This document shows positions 1-18,521 of a DNA stretch of 64,000 nucleotides, in pieces. This DNA comes from Manihot esculenta (Eukaryota > Streptophyta > Magnoliopsida > Malpighiales > Euphorbiaceae): the NCBI RefSeq assembly GCF_001659605.2, contig NC_035174.2, positions 22,270,027-22,334,026 on the forward strand, in the 5' to 3' direction. Both the position numbers and the translations under genes were made by a program. Position 1 is the first letter of the stretch. Every line of letters begins with the position of its first letter. Below the pieces are notes generated by a model. That model ran no database searches. It had not been told where the DNA came from and saw only the letters and a program-made list of their open reading frames with translations.

Positions 1-5610
<5,610 letters not shown>

Positions 5611-6251
5611 AATGAGTTACTTGGTGATCATCTACATTAAAGTTTTTAAGGTTTTGATATTCTTTGCAACATTTTGTAATAAGATACAAGGCTAGATGTG
5701 TTTGATACAAAATATATATGTGGAATAGTTGTAAAGGTAACCAGTATAAGGGAGAGACAGACCACTAGTTTCTTCCAGGTATAAGTTTTACTAATTTCTT
5801 TAGTAATTTCATTACTTTTTTCTCCATGAGGATTTTCTATTTCACCTTCTTTGTATCATTATTTTTCTTTTTCTTCGCCGCGAGATTTTATGTTCTTTAT
5901 CCGATTCAATCGAGTCAAGACATCCGTTGATGTATTTCTACTTCATTAGCGGCATTATAAATCTTCTACTTGGCCTTTCCTCTTGGAAATATTTTATAGT
6001 CCGACTTTAAGGCCGATATTTTTTTTTAAAAAAAAATGGAGAAATATATGATATTTTCTTTAAAATATTTGAATTATCACCAGAGTTTTGATTATAGCAT
6101 TTGATTGGAGGTGATAACGATAATAAAAATTATAAATTCATTTTCATTAAAAAATGAGCTCTAAGTAAGAAATTTTTTCTTACTCTATTATATGGGTTTC
6201 GATTCATGAAAACTTGTAAAATGAATTTTTTCTTGCTATTTAGGTTAATTA
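5611..6251. other. 3' flank of the subtilase gene
   Basis: AT-rich sequence after the stop codon. It should hold the 3' UTR: an AATAAGATAC stretch near 5677 is a loose candidate for a polyadenylation element, but no perfect AATAAA was fixed. No gene or clear element is seen. Confidence 0.5.
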
Positions 6252-6779
6252 AACAGTACGTCTCGGAGTTAGAATTCAAGCATATTACTCTACTTCTTAT
6301 CCTTTTGTGAATTTGGTTATGCCCATTATTCTTTGTCTAAATTAGATTTTTTACTTGTTATTCTTCAATCCTTATTTAACCTACCAAGATATCAAAATTC
6401 AAACGAATTAACCTGTTTTAAATAAAATCAAATTCAATATCTAAGTATTTTAAAATATTAAAACTACAAAAATGTGCATATTATCAAAGTATGTTCTATA
6501 CTTATAAAAAGCGAGAAAATTCTAAATATAGTATTTTGCCAATGGAATTGTTTTTCTTTTATTTCTAAAGGTCTTACCTTTAGAGTTCCAGCGTAGGAGG
6601 CCTTACTTTTAGAGTTTTTACTTTGAAAGTGTGGCCGTAGGAGGTCTTATATTGATGGTCCTTCCTTTAGGAATGTCTGACCTTGGTGGTCTTTCTTTTA
6701 AAATGTCTAAATATGGTGGTCTTCCTTTTAAGATGTCTGACCTTAACCTTAGTAGTCTTCCTTTTGCACGGTTTGACCT
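6252..6779 (+). repeat. Dispersed repeat, copy 1 (second copy at 34453-34999)
   Basis: This block aligns along its whole length, with small differences, to 34453-34999. Shared anchors include CAAGCATAT, ACCTACCAAGATATC, AAAAGCGAGAAAATTC and the start of a CTTTTAGA-rich minisatellite. The two copies diverge before and after the block. It could be part of an LTR or internal region of an unrecognised retroelement; no ends were defined. Confidence 0.75.
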
Positions 6780-7112
6780 TCGTAGTCTACCCTTTTAATC
6801 TTGAGTTACTCTTTCGGTCTTGCTTTTTCGGCCTTACCCTTCCAAGTTTGCCCTTTCGACCTTGAGCTTGCAGGTCTTACTCTTCTAGTCTTGCCCTTTC
6901 GACCTTTGCCCTTCTAGGTCTTGCGCTTCCGGGTCTTGCCCTTTTGAGTCTTGCCCTTTCAGCCTTGCTCTTTTGTGTCTTGCTCTTCCAACCTTGTTCT
7001 TCCAAGTCTTGTCTTTAGGTCTTGCCCTTTTAGGTCTTGCCCTTTTGACTTTGCCTTTTTGGCCTTGCCCTTTTGGGTCTTATCCTTCTAGTCTTGCCCT
7101 TCCACTATGGTT
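6555..7112 (+). repeat. Pyrimidine-rich degenerate minisatellite (GGTCTTGCCCTTT-like)
   Basis: About 560 bp of imperfect tandem units. The first part uses roughly 30-bp units around GGTCTTCCTTTTG; the later part uses roughly 14-16-bp units around GTCTTGCCCTTTT. The strand shown is strongly T/C-rich. The short open frame inside (6683-6865) is a by-product of the repeat. A shorter version is present at 34785-34999. Confidence 0.8.
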
Positions 7113-7352
7113 TTTTTCTTTGTAATAATATTTAGTAATGGGCATGTAATGTTATTAAAGGATTAGTTTTGTGCAATGCCTTTAGTGATGTTTTTGAATC
7201 CCAATTCCAATATGATCTCTTTTGTGTAAATGTTTAAAATACTTATGTTTATCAAATTCTGTTGCATGTAATTGATTATTGTACCAGTGTATTTGATAAA
7301 GGCTTTTAGTACAGAGATTACAAATACTATCTATTTCAATTCAAATCACAGC

Positions 7353-7889
7353 TAGGGATGTAAACGGATAGGGTACCGCGAAAATTATACTACCCGAATC
7401 CGAACTCGATTTATATTAGTAATTTCTGAATCCGTTCCGAACTCGATTAAAAATTAATTTAAACTATCCGAATCCGTTCCAAACCCGATTATTATTATCC
7501 AAATAAAATTCGAATAAAATCTGAATCCGTTTAATTTTATATATTTTAATTAATAATTTATATAAAAAATATTTTTCATTAATAATTTTCATTTAAAAAA
7601 TCTAATATTTCTAAAGAATATTTAAATTTAAATTTTTAAATAAAAATATATAAAAAAAATTATAAATATTATTGTAAAATATATTTTTTATATTAAATTA
7701 ATTATTTATATAAACGGGTTCGGGTAGTGGGTACCCTGTACATAAAATCCGAATCCGATCCGAACTCGCAACAGATATTATTTTTAAAACCTGAACCAAT
7801 CCCAAACCCGATTATAACTATCTAAATCCGTTTTATTAGGGTTCGATCAGATCGGATACTCGAAAATACCCGATCCGTTGCCATCCCTA
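7353..7889. mobile_element. Non-autonomous hAT-type element (MITE), 537 bp
   Basis: The left end reads TAGGGATGTAAACGGATAGG; the right end, reversed, reads TAGGGATGGCAACGGATCGG, so it has terminal inverted repeats. It is flanked by a perfect 8-bp direct repeat ATCACAGC (7345-7352 and 7890-7897), the target-duplication size of hAT transposons. The interior is AT-rich with CCGAATCCG-type subterminal motifs and no coding capacity. The 8-bp duplication plus inverted ends make the boundaries secure. Confidence 0.88.
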
Positions 7890-7897
7890 ATCACAGC

Positions 7898-10875
7898 TGA
7901 CCAGTCATTATCTTGCACAATATACCACTGCTTTTCAAAAAAAAATTCTTTTAATACTCGAGAAAATTAAAATTTCATATAAATTGCAATAAAATTATGA
8001 AATAAAATGAAATTCATTTTTCATGAATAAAAATATTATATTTATATACATACACACTCGATAATAAAATTTTTTTTTTTTAATGGTAAAAAAATAAAAC
8101 TTTAAGAAAACAAAATAAGTGTACAAAGTCGAGAGTCAAGTTCGTCCGATTACTACTTTCAAATAAAACTTTAAATTTATAATTTTAAAATTTTCACTAT
8201 AACACAACATTTTATAGTTTTTATAGGAACTAAAGAGCTCATCCTATTGAATTTCTGCTGTGTCAATATATATATGAATGTGATCAAGAATATAATTTGA
8301 AAAAAAATGAGATAATAAGATAATTCTTTTAACTATTTTTTAAAATTTTTTTTTAAGTATTTAAATAAAAATAAAATCACTAATATTAAAATTAAGATAA
8401 TCACTTTACTACCTTATTTTTTAAAATAATTAATTTATTGGTAATCATTTCATATATCTTATAAATTTTATCTTTTAAATTTCAATTTACTATCTAATAT
8501 TTTAATATTATGCTAATTATTTTTTATATTTTTAAATAATATTTAAATTTGTTATTTCGTATCTAAAAATTTTGATATATATATATGAATCAAAATCTAT
8601 AAATTTAAATGGTAGATATGTTAAAAAATTATCAAACATTTAAATTTGTAAAATACAGAAGATTAAAAATTTAAGATAATAATTATTTAAATATTAATTA
8701 ATTACTAAATAAATTTAATTGAACTCAAAAAATTAACAATTTAAATCTAATAATATGATATTATGATAATTGTTTTAATATTTTTAATTAATATTTAAAT
8801 TTTTATTTTAATAATTTATCTTAAAAAAATTAATCTATATATTATCAAAATTATTAATTTTTAATAATTACCAAATAAAATTATTTGAACTCATAAATAA
8901 AAAATTTAAACATATATTAATTTCAAATGATAAATATTTAAAACTATTTTGGTGATATATAAATAATTTATTAATTTAAAATTATTTAAATAATAAAATT
9001 ATTATTTATTTTTAAATTTAAAACATGATAAATAAATAAATAATCTAAGAACATAATCCACTATCTCAATTCTCCCTCTTCCCACTTTTATATATATAGT
9101 ATTGATAAATTATGTGTAAAATAAAAAATTTATAAATTTATTAATTATAATAATTTAATGAAATTATTATTTAATTAAATAATTTTTATTTTATTTCTTT
9201 TTTTTGAATCTGAATTTTTATTTTATTTCTAAATATAATACATCATCAATTTTTGATTCTCAATATAAAATAATTTAATTTACAATAAAATTTCAATAAA
9301 TAGAATTTAAATATTAAAAAAATATTCTATTGTAAAATTTAATTAAAAATTTCTTCGATCAATTTAAGTTTAAATAGACCAAGAATATAATTAAATAATT
9401 AAATAAACATTTTTTTAAATAATAACAAATTGTAATTATTTTTTTAAAAAAATTAATATAATGTATAATAAAATTTCAATACAAATAATTTAAATATTAA
9501 GAGAATATATTTAATAACTATAATTTAAATGTTAATATATTTTTTCAAATAATTTGAATTTAAATAGAATATTAATATATTAAATAATTAAACTAAAATT
9601 TTTTAAATAGTAATTAAATTATAATTAACAAAATAAAAAAATATATATATAAAATAAAGAGTTACCTTATTATAGTTTTGATATTATTTTTTAAATGATA
9701 AATATAAAAAATCTAAATATTATTCATCTTATTATAGTTTTGATATTGTAATTAATAAATTTAAGCATATTTTATATATTTAAATAAAAAATCAATTAAA
9801 TTAAAATATTGAATGATAGTAAATTTATTTTTAATTTTTTACCAATATTTTAAATTTTCACTGATTAAATTTAATATATTATTTTAAATTCTATTTAAAA
9901 ATATAAATAGATTATTTTAATAATTATCTAATATTTTGACATAGTATTCTAATAATCTTAATTTTAAAATTAATCTAGTTACATTTCATTAATTTAAGTA
10001 TTTCTTTTAGATTTTTTTAGCAAATTCCAAAATCAATTTACGGAGATTATAATTCATAAATTTTATTATAACTTATAATTAAATTTAAATAAAAATTAAT
10101 TACATTAAAATAATAAATAATAGTAAATTTATTTTTTATTTTTTAATCAATCATAAAAAAATAATTATGAAATTTATTAATATTATAATTTTAATTTAAG
10201 CAACAGATTAGGTTTTTAATTTATTACGTTTTTTAAAATACAATAAATTTTAAATTCAAATGAAGAATAATCTATTTAATTTAAAGTTTTTGAATATTAA
10301 TAAATTTATATATCTTATTATTTTTTAAACTAATTTCTAAAATTAATTTAATAAATAAAAATATTCCTCCTATAGTATAAATAAATTATAAAAATTAAAA
10401 GAATCAAAGATATTTAAGTGAAATTAGTTTTAAATTATTAATTCACTAAAAAAATTAGTGATTTTATGTACTTTTAATTTTAATTTTTTTATTTCATTAA
10501 TATTTTTATTATTCATTAATTAAATTTAAATTTTTATTTTAATTTCTATTTTTAATTTATTTGTTAAAACTCTTCAAATTTTAATTTAATTCATTAAATT
10601 CCCTCTTATTTATAGATGAGCCTGAATTCTTTTTTTTTTTTTTCTCAAAAAAACTCTTTCTCTTATTATTTATATTCCATTTTTGTTCTCTCTTCTTTTC
10701 TCTTTATCTCTTTATAAAAAAAATATATATATATAAATTCTCTCTCTACATAAGTTTTATAATTGTATAAAAGTATTTTCAAATTTTAAATATTAAAATA
10801 TTATTTCATACAAAATAAAATAATAATTATTTAAATTTCATTTTATTATAAATATGTATATATATATATTAAAAA
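7898..10875. other. Extremely AT-rich intergenic stretch, no genes
   Basis: About 3 kb, almost all A and T, with short poly-A/T runs and TATATA tracts. No convincing open frame or recognisable element on either strand. Very old transposon debris is possible, but nothing supports a specific call. Confidence 0.7.
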
Positions 10876-11181
10876 AAATCGAATCGAATCGATTAGTGAT
10901 AATAGTGTATTATTTTCAATAATATAGAGAAATTAGATCATATTAAAATTAAAATATTCTAATTAAATTTTAAAATACTAAAAATAAAGTGTAAAAAATA
11001 AAAAATTTATTAAAAATTTAAATCGATCAAATCAAATCGAATCGAACTGAATCAGACCGATTCGATTCAATTTCTGATCAAAATCAATTCGATTCAATTT
11101 TTGTAAATACTAAAATTTTAATTTTTAATTTATTTGGTTCGATTTAATTTTGAATCGAACTGATCAAATACTCACTCTTAT
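10876..11181. mobile_element. Partial hAT-like MITE of the GAATCGAATTG family
   Basis: The segment starts in AAATCGAATCGAATCG and ends in ACTCACTCTTATC. Its interior (GTGATAATAGTGTATTATT, AAAATACTAAAAATAAAGTG) matches the better-bounded member at 46414-46877 and, inverted, those at 18139 and 44907. The left terminus is lost or unclear and no target duplication was identified. Confidence 0.55.
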
Positions 11182-11621
11182 CATTAGAGATTTTAGTTGA
11201 TAGCATGGGGAGGATACCTAGTTCATTGAGAACATTCATAAAGGATATTTTGAAAGGAAATTTTAAGCAGCATTGTCCGCAAAGAACAAACTTGTTCGAC
11301 TGATGTACATTTTGTTTATGTTGAGAGGTTTCTTCGTCTTTATTTTTTCTACCAAGCCCAAAAGTCTAAAGCACAACTCTTTTGACCGTTGTAATTTCTT
11401 ATTTCTAATTTGAGACCATTAAAAAAATAACTAATTAATAAATCTTTTAAATATTTATGTATATTTTAATATAATTTTTAAAATTAATATAGATCTAAAG
11501 TTTCTATATAACACAAATACCAAATAATAATTTTATTTTAAAAATATAATATATCACAAGGAACAGTTTCTGCATTTTGATGAATTTATTTATTTAGAAA
11601 ACATTACATTGAATATTCTTA
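11182..11621. other. 3' flank of carboxypeptidase copy A
   Basis: No gene seen. The last 160 bases before the stop codon of copy A (from about 11450) resemble the equivalent 3' flanks of the other copies (32280-32460, 39540-39720, 50870-51054). The part before that is unique to copy A, which lacks the Copia fragment found next to the other copies. Confidence 0.6.
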
Positions 11622-14600
11622 CTAATGTTTGTAGGCAAGAAGATCAGCGTAGTACTTAGCAATCCATGCCTTAATTATCTCAACTTCTGTCTTTCGTTGC
11701 TTGATTAACCACTGCGGATCAGTTGCTTCTGCTCTAAGCACATCCAATGCATGAGAACCTGCCATATTAACCCCATTAATCAATTAATTAATTGGCTGTA
11801 TCGCAATCAATTTAACATACTAACGCAAAAAATGAACCAAAAAAAAAAAAAAACAATATAATAGCTTTTAAAAGCATTGATTCAAAAAAAAAAAAAAGCT
11901 TTTAAAAGCAAAAAATTAATACCGCTTAATTGGAAAACAGATTAATTTCTCTAAAAAAACTTATCTGAATTTATTTTAGTATGGATTTAAAATATAAATA
12001 TGTAAATTATTATTTATTTTACATATAAATAAAATGTATTATATGTTTATTATGAAAAATTTACTATTTAATTTATGAGTATTATTATTATTAACAATTT
12101 AATATTTCGATTTTGAAAAATCTATTAAAACGTTCTTATTTTTTTTTATCTCGGTTAATAAAATAGTCATTCAATTCAATTCTATCTATTTTCAAAATAT
12201 AAAAAAAGACTAAATTATCCTCCTTTATGGAGTCTCTTTTTCTTTTTCTTTAAGGAGAACGGCGAGAAAGAGGAAAACCTATTTTATTGACAGAGAAAAA
12301 ATATAAATATATTTTAATAAATTTTAAAAAATACAGGAACTAATTAGTAAATAATAACAATGCTCAAGGACTAAATAAGGAGTTTATTGAGGATAAATAT
12401 TGAATTTTAAAAATTTTCTTTCTCATTTTTCAATTATTTTTAACGAAAAAACTAAAAAACTATTTTATTAACAAAAAAAATTTTAATAAGTTTGTAAAAG
12501 TTATAGTAATTAATTTATTAATAATAATAATATACAACGAAATAATAAATCTCTTTACCATGCATTATACTTACCATTGACTGTGTAGACGGCAAGAACT
12601 GTATCAGATATGTTTTGTAGTATCCTGTCACATTTACAAGTAGAAATCAAATTAAACCAAGCTAATAACACAATTAATCAAATATAACTTGTGTTGCTAT
12701 ATACCCGCCACTACTGTAAGGATCTCTAAGTCCATTGGAGAAGATAATGTTGCTGCCAAACCTTTGGAGAATTAATTTTATATCCTGAAATTAATTACTT
12801 GATATAATTAGTAAAGCTTAACCACCACAAAAGCTTCACGTTTCTATCAAAAGAGTTTGATTTTTTTTAAAAAAAAAAAAGAATTATCAATGAGTTCTAA
12901 TTAATATAATAATAATAATAATAATAAATCTTACGTTGCCTCCATAGTATGTGGTGATCCAATGAGGCCTAGGTACGACACCAAATTCCGTTTTGCATTG
13001 CTTGATACGACTGCTTACTGTAAAAGGATAAGTCTGGAACATGGAGTTGTTGCTTATGCCTAGTGGGATCACCATCTCACTGCATGTCTATAATTTTACA
13101 CATATATTTTGTTTCTTGAGTTGACGGTGGGTTGGATTTAGGTTAGAAAAGAAAATATATGATTGTTTATACCTGCCATTCCCATCCCAAATCTGTTTGA
13201 GTTAGAGTATCGTCATCTGTTTGAGTTAGAGTATCGTCTGGATTTACGTAGCATCGACTAGTACCAGAAGAGGCAACAACACCTGCAAATATTTTGCTGA
13301 GAATATCTTTCCCAAAAGGACCTTCATCAATGGCGTCACATATCATATTAACTGGATAATCTGGTGGTGCATCATATTGGGCTGCATCAGCGTATATGGA
13401 GATTAAGAATTGTTTAAGATCTGAAGGATCTTTGAGGGGACTGCCATGGGGACAAAAGAAAATGTATCTTTAGTTCATATTGAGCATACTAATCCAAACA
13501 AGAAAATCTATTATGGCAGATTAATTGAGAGGAAGTTGTGTGTTTACTAGCAAGTGTTGAATCTCTGGCTAAGAATTGAAAGACCATTTGGCTGTGAAGC
13601 CACTTTATCAATTTCACCCCATGATTTCCGTATAGTTTGGTAGCAACTCTCGCTAGCTTCCTGCAAATTATAGAAATTGACTCATAAAAAAAAAAATTTT
13701 GGATGAAACTTTTGTAAAAAAAAAAAAATAAATTCAATTTATTACTATTCATAAAAAAAATTCAAGATAATGGAATTCAATTTAAAGTCTTTCATTTTCA
13801 ACAAATTAATAATAAATTTAAATTAATTTAATTTCTCCTTCATTATTATCATTTGTAAACTAAACATAAATTTATTCTTGTAAATAACAGTTGTTTTTAT
13901 TACATTGAAAATGTTTTTAAAAAACTATTATTAATATTTTTCAGAATATTTTAAAATCTAAATTTTACATAAATTTTACCATTTAAAAAATATAAGTTAT
14001 GATAAAAACTCTTTCTTTTTCAAAAATTAACAAAAAAAATATAATAAATTTTTTAATATTAATTATAAAAATATTAAATATTAATACTTGATATTAAATT
14101 AAATTAAATTCTTAAAAAAATAGTTATTAATTAAAAAGTACATATATTTTGAAGTTAATTAAAATAAACAAAAAATAAATAATAAGGGGAAAAAAAATTC
14201 TCAACAGCTAATTAAATAATTTTAATATAAATTATTTCCTGTAAAATCTTGATAATTTTGATAAGATTTATTTTTAAGTTTTTTTTCCAATTTTAATAGA
14301 TTTAATTATTACATTGTTAGTTTTACTAAAAAAATTAGAAAAAAAAATATATATTTCTTTTAAAATTCTTTCAAAATCAGACGTTTTAAATAAGGGAATT
14401 ATGAGTTTTACAAAACTTATATTTAAAATATTTATCAACTCTTTTTCACTGTAATTGGAAAACTGCATGGAAATGCATTGCGAATAGTATCATTCAACTT
14501 TATATATTTAATAGGTATTGAATAGTGATGTGGACAGTTTTTGGATCACACACTGAATTGAAAATCCATATTAAATTGTGTGAAATTGAAAAAAATCAAT

Positions 14601-15615
14601 TTATATATATATAATATAACTTTATATATGAAATATTTGAGAATTGTATATAATATATATTAATATTAATATTGTTATTATTTAATATTAAAATAATTAT
14701 TTAAAATTCACTATTTCTATTTTATTATATTTTATTTAAGGTAAAGACAACAAATTATTACTTTATATAATTTAATTATAATCATAGATTAAAAGTAACG
14801 GTTTAAAATTTATTATTTCTATTTCTACTGTTAAATATAAAGTAATGAATTAATTATATATCTCATATTTTACTGAATACAAAATAAATTTTTTTATTAA
14901 AATATATTATTATATATATATATATTCTTAATTTTTAACATATTCTCAATAAAATAAATTAGAAAACAATCACTACTACATAAATATATTTAAAATAACG
15001 ATTATAAATTATTGCCTTATAGTTTAATTGTAGTTATAAATAAAAAATAACAGATTAAAATTCACTATTTCTATTTCTGTTATATTTTATTGAAGATAAC
15101 GATAAAAAATTATTGTTTTATATAATTTAATTGTAATCATTAATTAAAAATAACGATTTAAATTTATTATTTCTATTTCTGCTGCTAAATATAAAGTAAT
15201 GAATTAATTATATATACCATATTTTACTGAATACAAAATAATTTTTTTAATTAAAATATATTATTATATATATATATATTCTCAGTTTTTAACATATTCT
15301 AAGCAAAATAAATTAGAAAACAATCACTACTACATAAACATATTTAAGGTAACGACAATACATTATTGCCTTATATAGTTTAATTGTAGTCATAGATAAA
15401 AAATAATGGTTTAAAATTTGCTATTTTTACTTCTGCTATATTTTATTTAAAGTAACGATAATAAATTATTATCTTATATAATTTAATTGTAGTCATAAAT
15501 TAAAAATAACGGTTTAAAATTCGTTATTTCTATTTCTACTGCTAGATATAAAGTAATGAATTAATTATATATCACATATTTTACTGAATATAAAATAAAT
15601 TTTTTTATTAAAATA

Positions 15616-15689
<74 letters not shown>

Positions 15690-17485
15690 CAGTTTTTAAC
15701 ATATTCTCATTAAAATAAATTAGAAAATAATTACTACTATATAAACATATTTAAGATAATGACAATAAATTATTGCCTTATATAGTTTAATTGTAGTCAT
15801 AGATAAAAAGTAACGGTTTAAAATTTGCTATTTCTATTTCTGCTATATTTTATTTAAGGTAATAACAATAAATTATTGTCTTATATAATTTAATCGTAGT
15901 GATTGGTTAAAAATAACGGTTTAAAATTCGCTATTTCTATTTCTGCTATATTTTATTTAAGGTAACAACAATAAATTATTGCCTTATATAGTTTAATCGT
16001 AGTCATAAATTAAAAGTAATGATTTAAAATTCATTATTTTTATTTCTGCTCCTAAATATAAAATAATGAATTAATTATATATACCATATTTTACTGAATA
16101 CAAAATAAATTTATTTTGTAAAATATATTATTATATATAATACAAAAAGTAAATACTCTTTATAACAGTTTTTCATAGTATTAAGATAATAATTTTATAA
16201 ACACTAAAAAAATTCTGAATTTTATAGTGAATAGTTATAATAACATTTATTTATCAAATAAAAATAATTTAAAAACTAAATAATCTTTTAAAAATTTACT
16301 AACTTATAATATTATCAAACTAAATATACATTTATTAAGAATAAACCAATTTTCACCGGTTTGGTTTGATTATTTAATTATGAATGAATAATGGTCTAGT
16401 AATTTTCTTGTATGTTTACTGAAGAGAGACTTGTAAGCTAAAGAGTGATGAAAAGGGAGAGAATGTTTAAGTTGGTTTGTATTACCCTAAAATCCTTGGT
16501 GACAACCCAAAAATAAGCATCTTGCGGTGTGATGTTATCAAAGTAAAGGAGTGGAGCTGATGATGCCAGAGCTCCTAAGGCAACATGGGGATACTTTAGC
16601 CGAAACCATGAAGCCAGCACTAAGCCAAGAAAGTAAAATAATAATATAAGTAATTGTAAAAATGGTTAAGTAGATTAAACAAAACGATAGCAAGATGTAA
16701 ATAATTTAACTGGTTTTATAAGAAAAGGAAAAGCAGTGACTTACTTCCTCCATATGATCCTCCAATGACTATTACAGGAGAATATGGGGCAGAGAATTTC
16801 GTCTTTAAATAAATGAGAATCTCAGCATAATCTGCTAAAGCTTGAGCAGAGTTGAAATGGCTACGAAGGTTTGCATTTTCTAGAGCTTTTATAAATGATC
16901 CGAATGGTACAGATTTCCCGTAAAATCGGTGCTACATATACCAAAAGAAAGATGGCAAATCCATTAGCAGTACCCAATAATTCTTTAGAGTTGTGGTATA
17001 TTGAGTCTGACACTTGTTAAACCAATTGACAAAGAAAATATACACAAAAAAAAAAGAGAAGCTAGCTTTTGTGTATCGTATACCTCTATAAACACCACAA
17101 GAGCACCGAACTGGGCAGCATTTTCAGTGAGAAATCCAATAGAAGCTAGATCATTATCAATTGGTGCTTCTGCTCCAAGGTATGCAAAGATTGGCGCACT
17201 AACATTGGCACCACCCCAGTACTTGAAATTGATAAAATATCTTTGCTTGAAGGTGGTGTAGCTTTCAGGCCTATAGTTGAAATGATCAAGAGTTTGAGTA
17301 TAATAAAACGTCTGGAAGTCGTCTGACATGGATGCTCCCGATGTCTCAGGCAGTCGTCGGACTCTGCCACGCAGAGGATCTAACCGAGGAATAATATCAT
17401 AAGGGAATGCTGTATTAAATGAGAGGAAAATCAACAAGGAAAAAAGTTTAAATGGAAGCCTTTGAAATTGCAATGTTGAGCTCAT
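11622..17485 (-). CDS. Serine carboxypeptidase S28, lysosomal Pro-X carboxypeptidase-like, copy A
   Basis: Nine exons in transcript order: 17485-17084, 16931-16745, 16619-16486, 13660-13548, 13440-13173, 13087-12935, 12784-12705, 12624-12575, 11758-11622. All have GT-AG borders and matching phases, giving 1524 nt (507 aa plus stop). S28 enzymes cleave C-terminal residues after proline in the vacuole/lysosome or secretory pathway. A hydrophobic N-terminal segment ([10 protein letters not shown], about residues 14-23) fits a signal peptide. The triad is visible: Ser193 in GGSYGG, Asp440 in [11 protein letters not shown], His465 in GSHALD. The start MSSTLQ is preferred over an in-frame ATG 96 nt upstream because a TATA box lies between them and the upstream peptide is not conserved in copy C. 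Oddities: a 24-bp in-frame duplication in exon 5 and a large repeat array in intron 3. Human PRCP is about 496 aa, so the length fits. Confidence 0.92.
14700..16135. repeat. Tandem array of about 355-bp AT-rich units in intron 3 of copy A
   Basis: The motif AAGTAATGAATTAATTATAT recurs near 14841, 15195, 15550 and (one base changed) 16058. CACTACTACATAAA recurs at 14971, 15325 and, slightly altered, 15732. The spacing is about 354-355 bp, stretched later by a longer (TA)n and by extra copies of a roughly 115-bp sub-repeat (ATTATTGCCTTATATAG...). The matching introns of copies B and C lack the array, so it arose or was inserted in copy A only. Confidence 0.8.
15620..15687. repeat. (TA)n microsatellite, about 68 bp
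   Basis: Uninterrupted AT dinucleotide run inside one unit of the intron 3 array. Other units of the array have only about 10-14 bp of TA at the same place. Confidence 0.95.
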
Positions 17486-17546
17486 TTTCCAAGCAAAACG
17501 TGAAATTTTGATTAGTTTTACTTTAAAGCCTGTACCAATAGGCACA

Positions 17547-17558
17547 TCCTTATATAAT
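17547..17558 (-). promoter_or_regulatory. Candidate TATA box of copy A
   Basis: On the - strand the sequence reads ATTATATAAGGATG, about 65-70 bp upstream of the chosen ATG at 17485. This predicts a short leader, and the same box is kept in copies B and C. It argues against the upstream ATG at 17581, which lies before the box. Confidence 0.6.
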
Positions 17559-17599
17559 GTGAGATCTTCCTGGCATGGCATGGTGGATACAAATTTATT

Positions 17600-18138
17600 A
17601 TATATTTAAATAATTTTTTTTTTTAAAACCGGAAATGGATTGAGAATTGGAAGAGTAAAATTTGATATTTTTTTATATTTATTTAAATTAATTCACCACC
17701 AAACTAAATCTGTGAGTGCAATAAATATTTTATTATCTATATATATATTAGTACATATTTTAATGCTTAAATTAGAATTATAATTTATTAAATATTTAAA
17801 TTTTAAAAAAATTATGATGATTAAAAGTATTAATCATATTATTGATTGATGATCAATTAATTTTAAAAATATAAATAGTCTTATTTATTTTTTATTATAT
17901 TTTAAGTTATGCATTGTGGTCTAAATTTTTTTTTTTTATAAATGTTACGCTCAATAATTTAAAAATTATATTATTATTTATATAAATTTATATTTTATTT
18001 TGGAGAAGATTTTTTAAGGGAATGAAAGGTTTTTCGAGATTTAAAAATCTTGAACGGCTGTTGGAGAGAGAACGAGGGTTTTTAAATTAAGATTTTTTGA
18101 AATTTTTTTAAAACTTTAAAAAACATTCAATTTCAATT
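17600..18138. other. Upstream region of copy A, AT-rich
   Basis: No gene. Nearly the same sequence lies upstream of copy B (44360-44906) but not upstream of copy C. It includes a conserved stretch GGAGAAGATTTTTTAAGGG and a short GAACGGCTGTTGGAGAGAG segment. Confidence 0.6.
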
Positions 18139-18521
18139 TAGGGTGATCATTCGGTCGGATTAATTTAAAATCAAATCCAATTGAATAAACACAAAATTAA
18201 AATTTTAGTATTTATAAAAATCAAATCGTACCGATTTTGATTAGAAACTGAATCAAATTGAATCAGTCTGATTCAATTTGATTTGGTTGGTTCCGATCGA
18301 TTTAAATTTTTAATAAATTTTTTATTTTTTATATTTTATTTTTAATATTTTAAAATTTAATTGGAATATTTTAACCTTAATATAATCTAATCTCTCTATA
18401 TTATTAAAAATAATATACAATTATCACTAAATCGGTTCGATTTGATTTTTTTTATTTTTTTATTAAAACCGAACCGAATCGAAATAACTAAAATTTTTGA
18501 AATTAAAAATCAAAACGAACC

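Noticed and set aside
17001..17261. + strand open frames opposite exon 1 of the carboxypeptidases (also at 43784 and 54714).
   Set aside because: They are antisense shadows of a clearly spliced conserved exon.
17486..17581. Upstream in-frame ATG giving a 32-residue N-terminal extension (MPCQEDLTLYK) for copy A.
   Set aside because: A conserved TATA box lies between it and MSSTLQ, the extension hides the signal peptide, and the frame is shifted in copy C.
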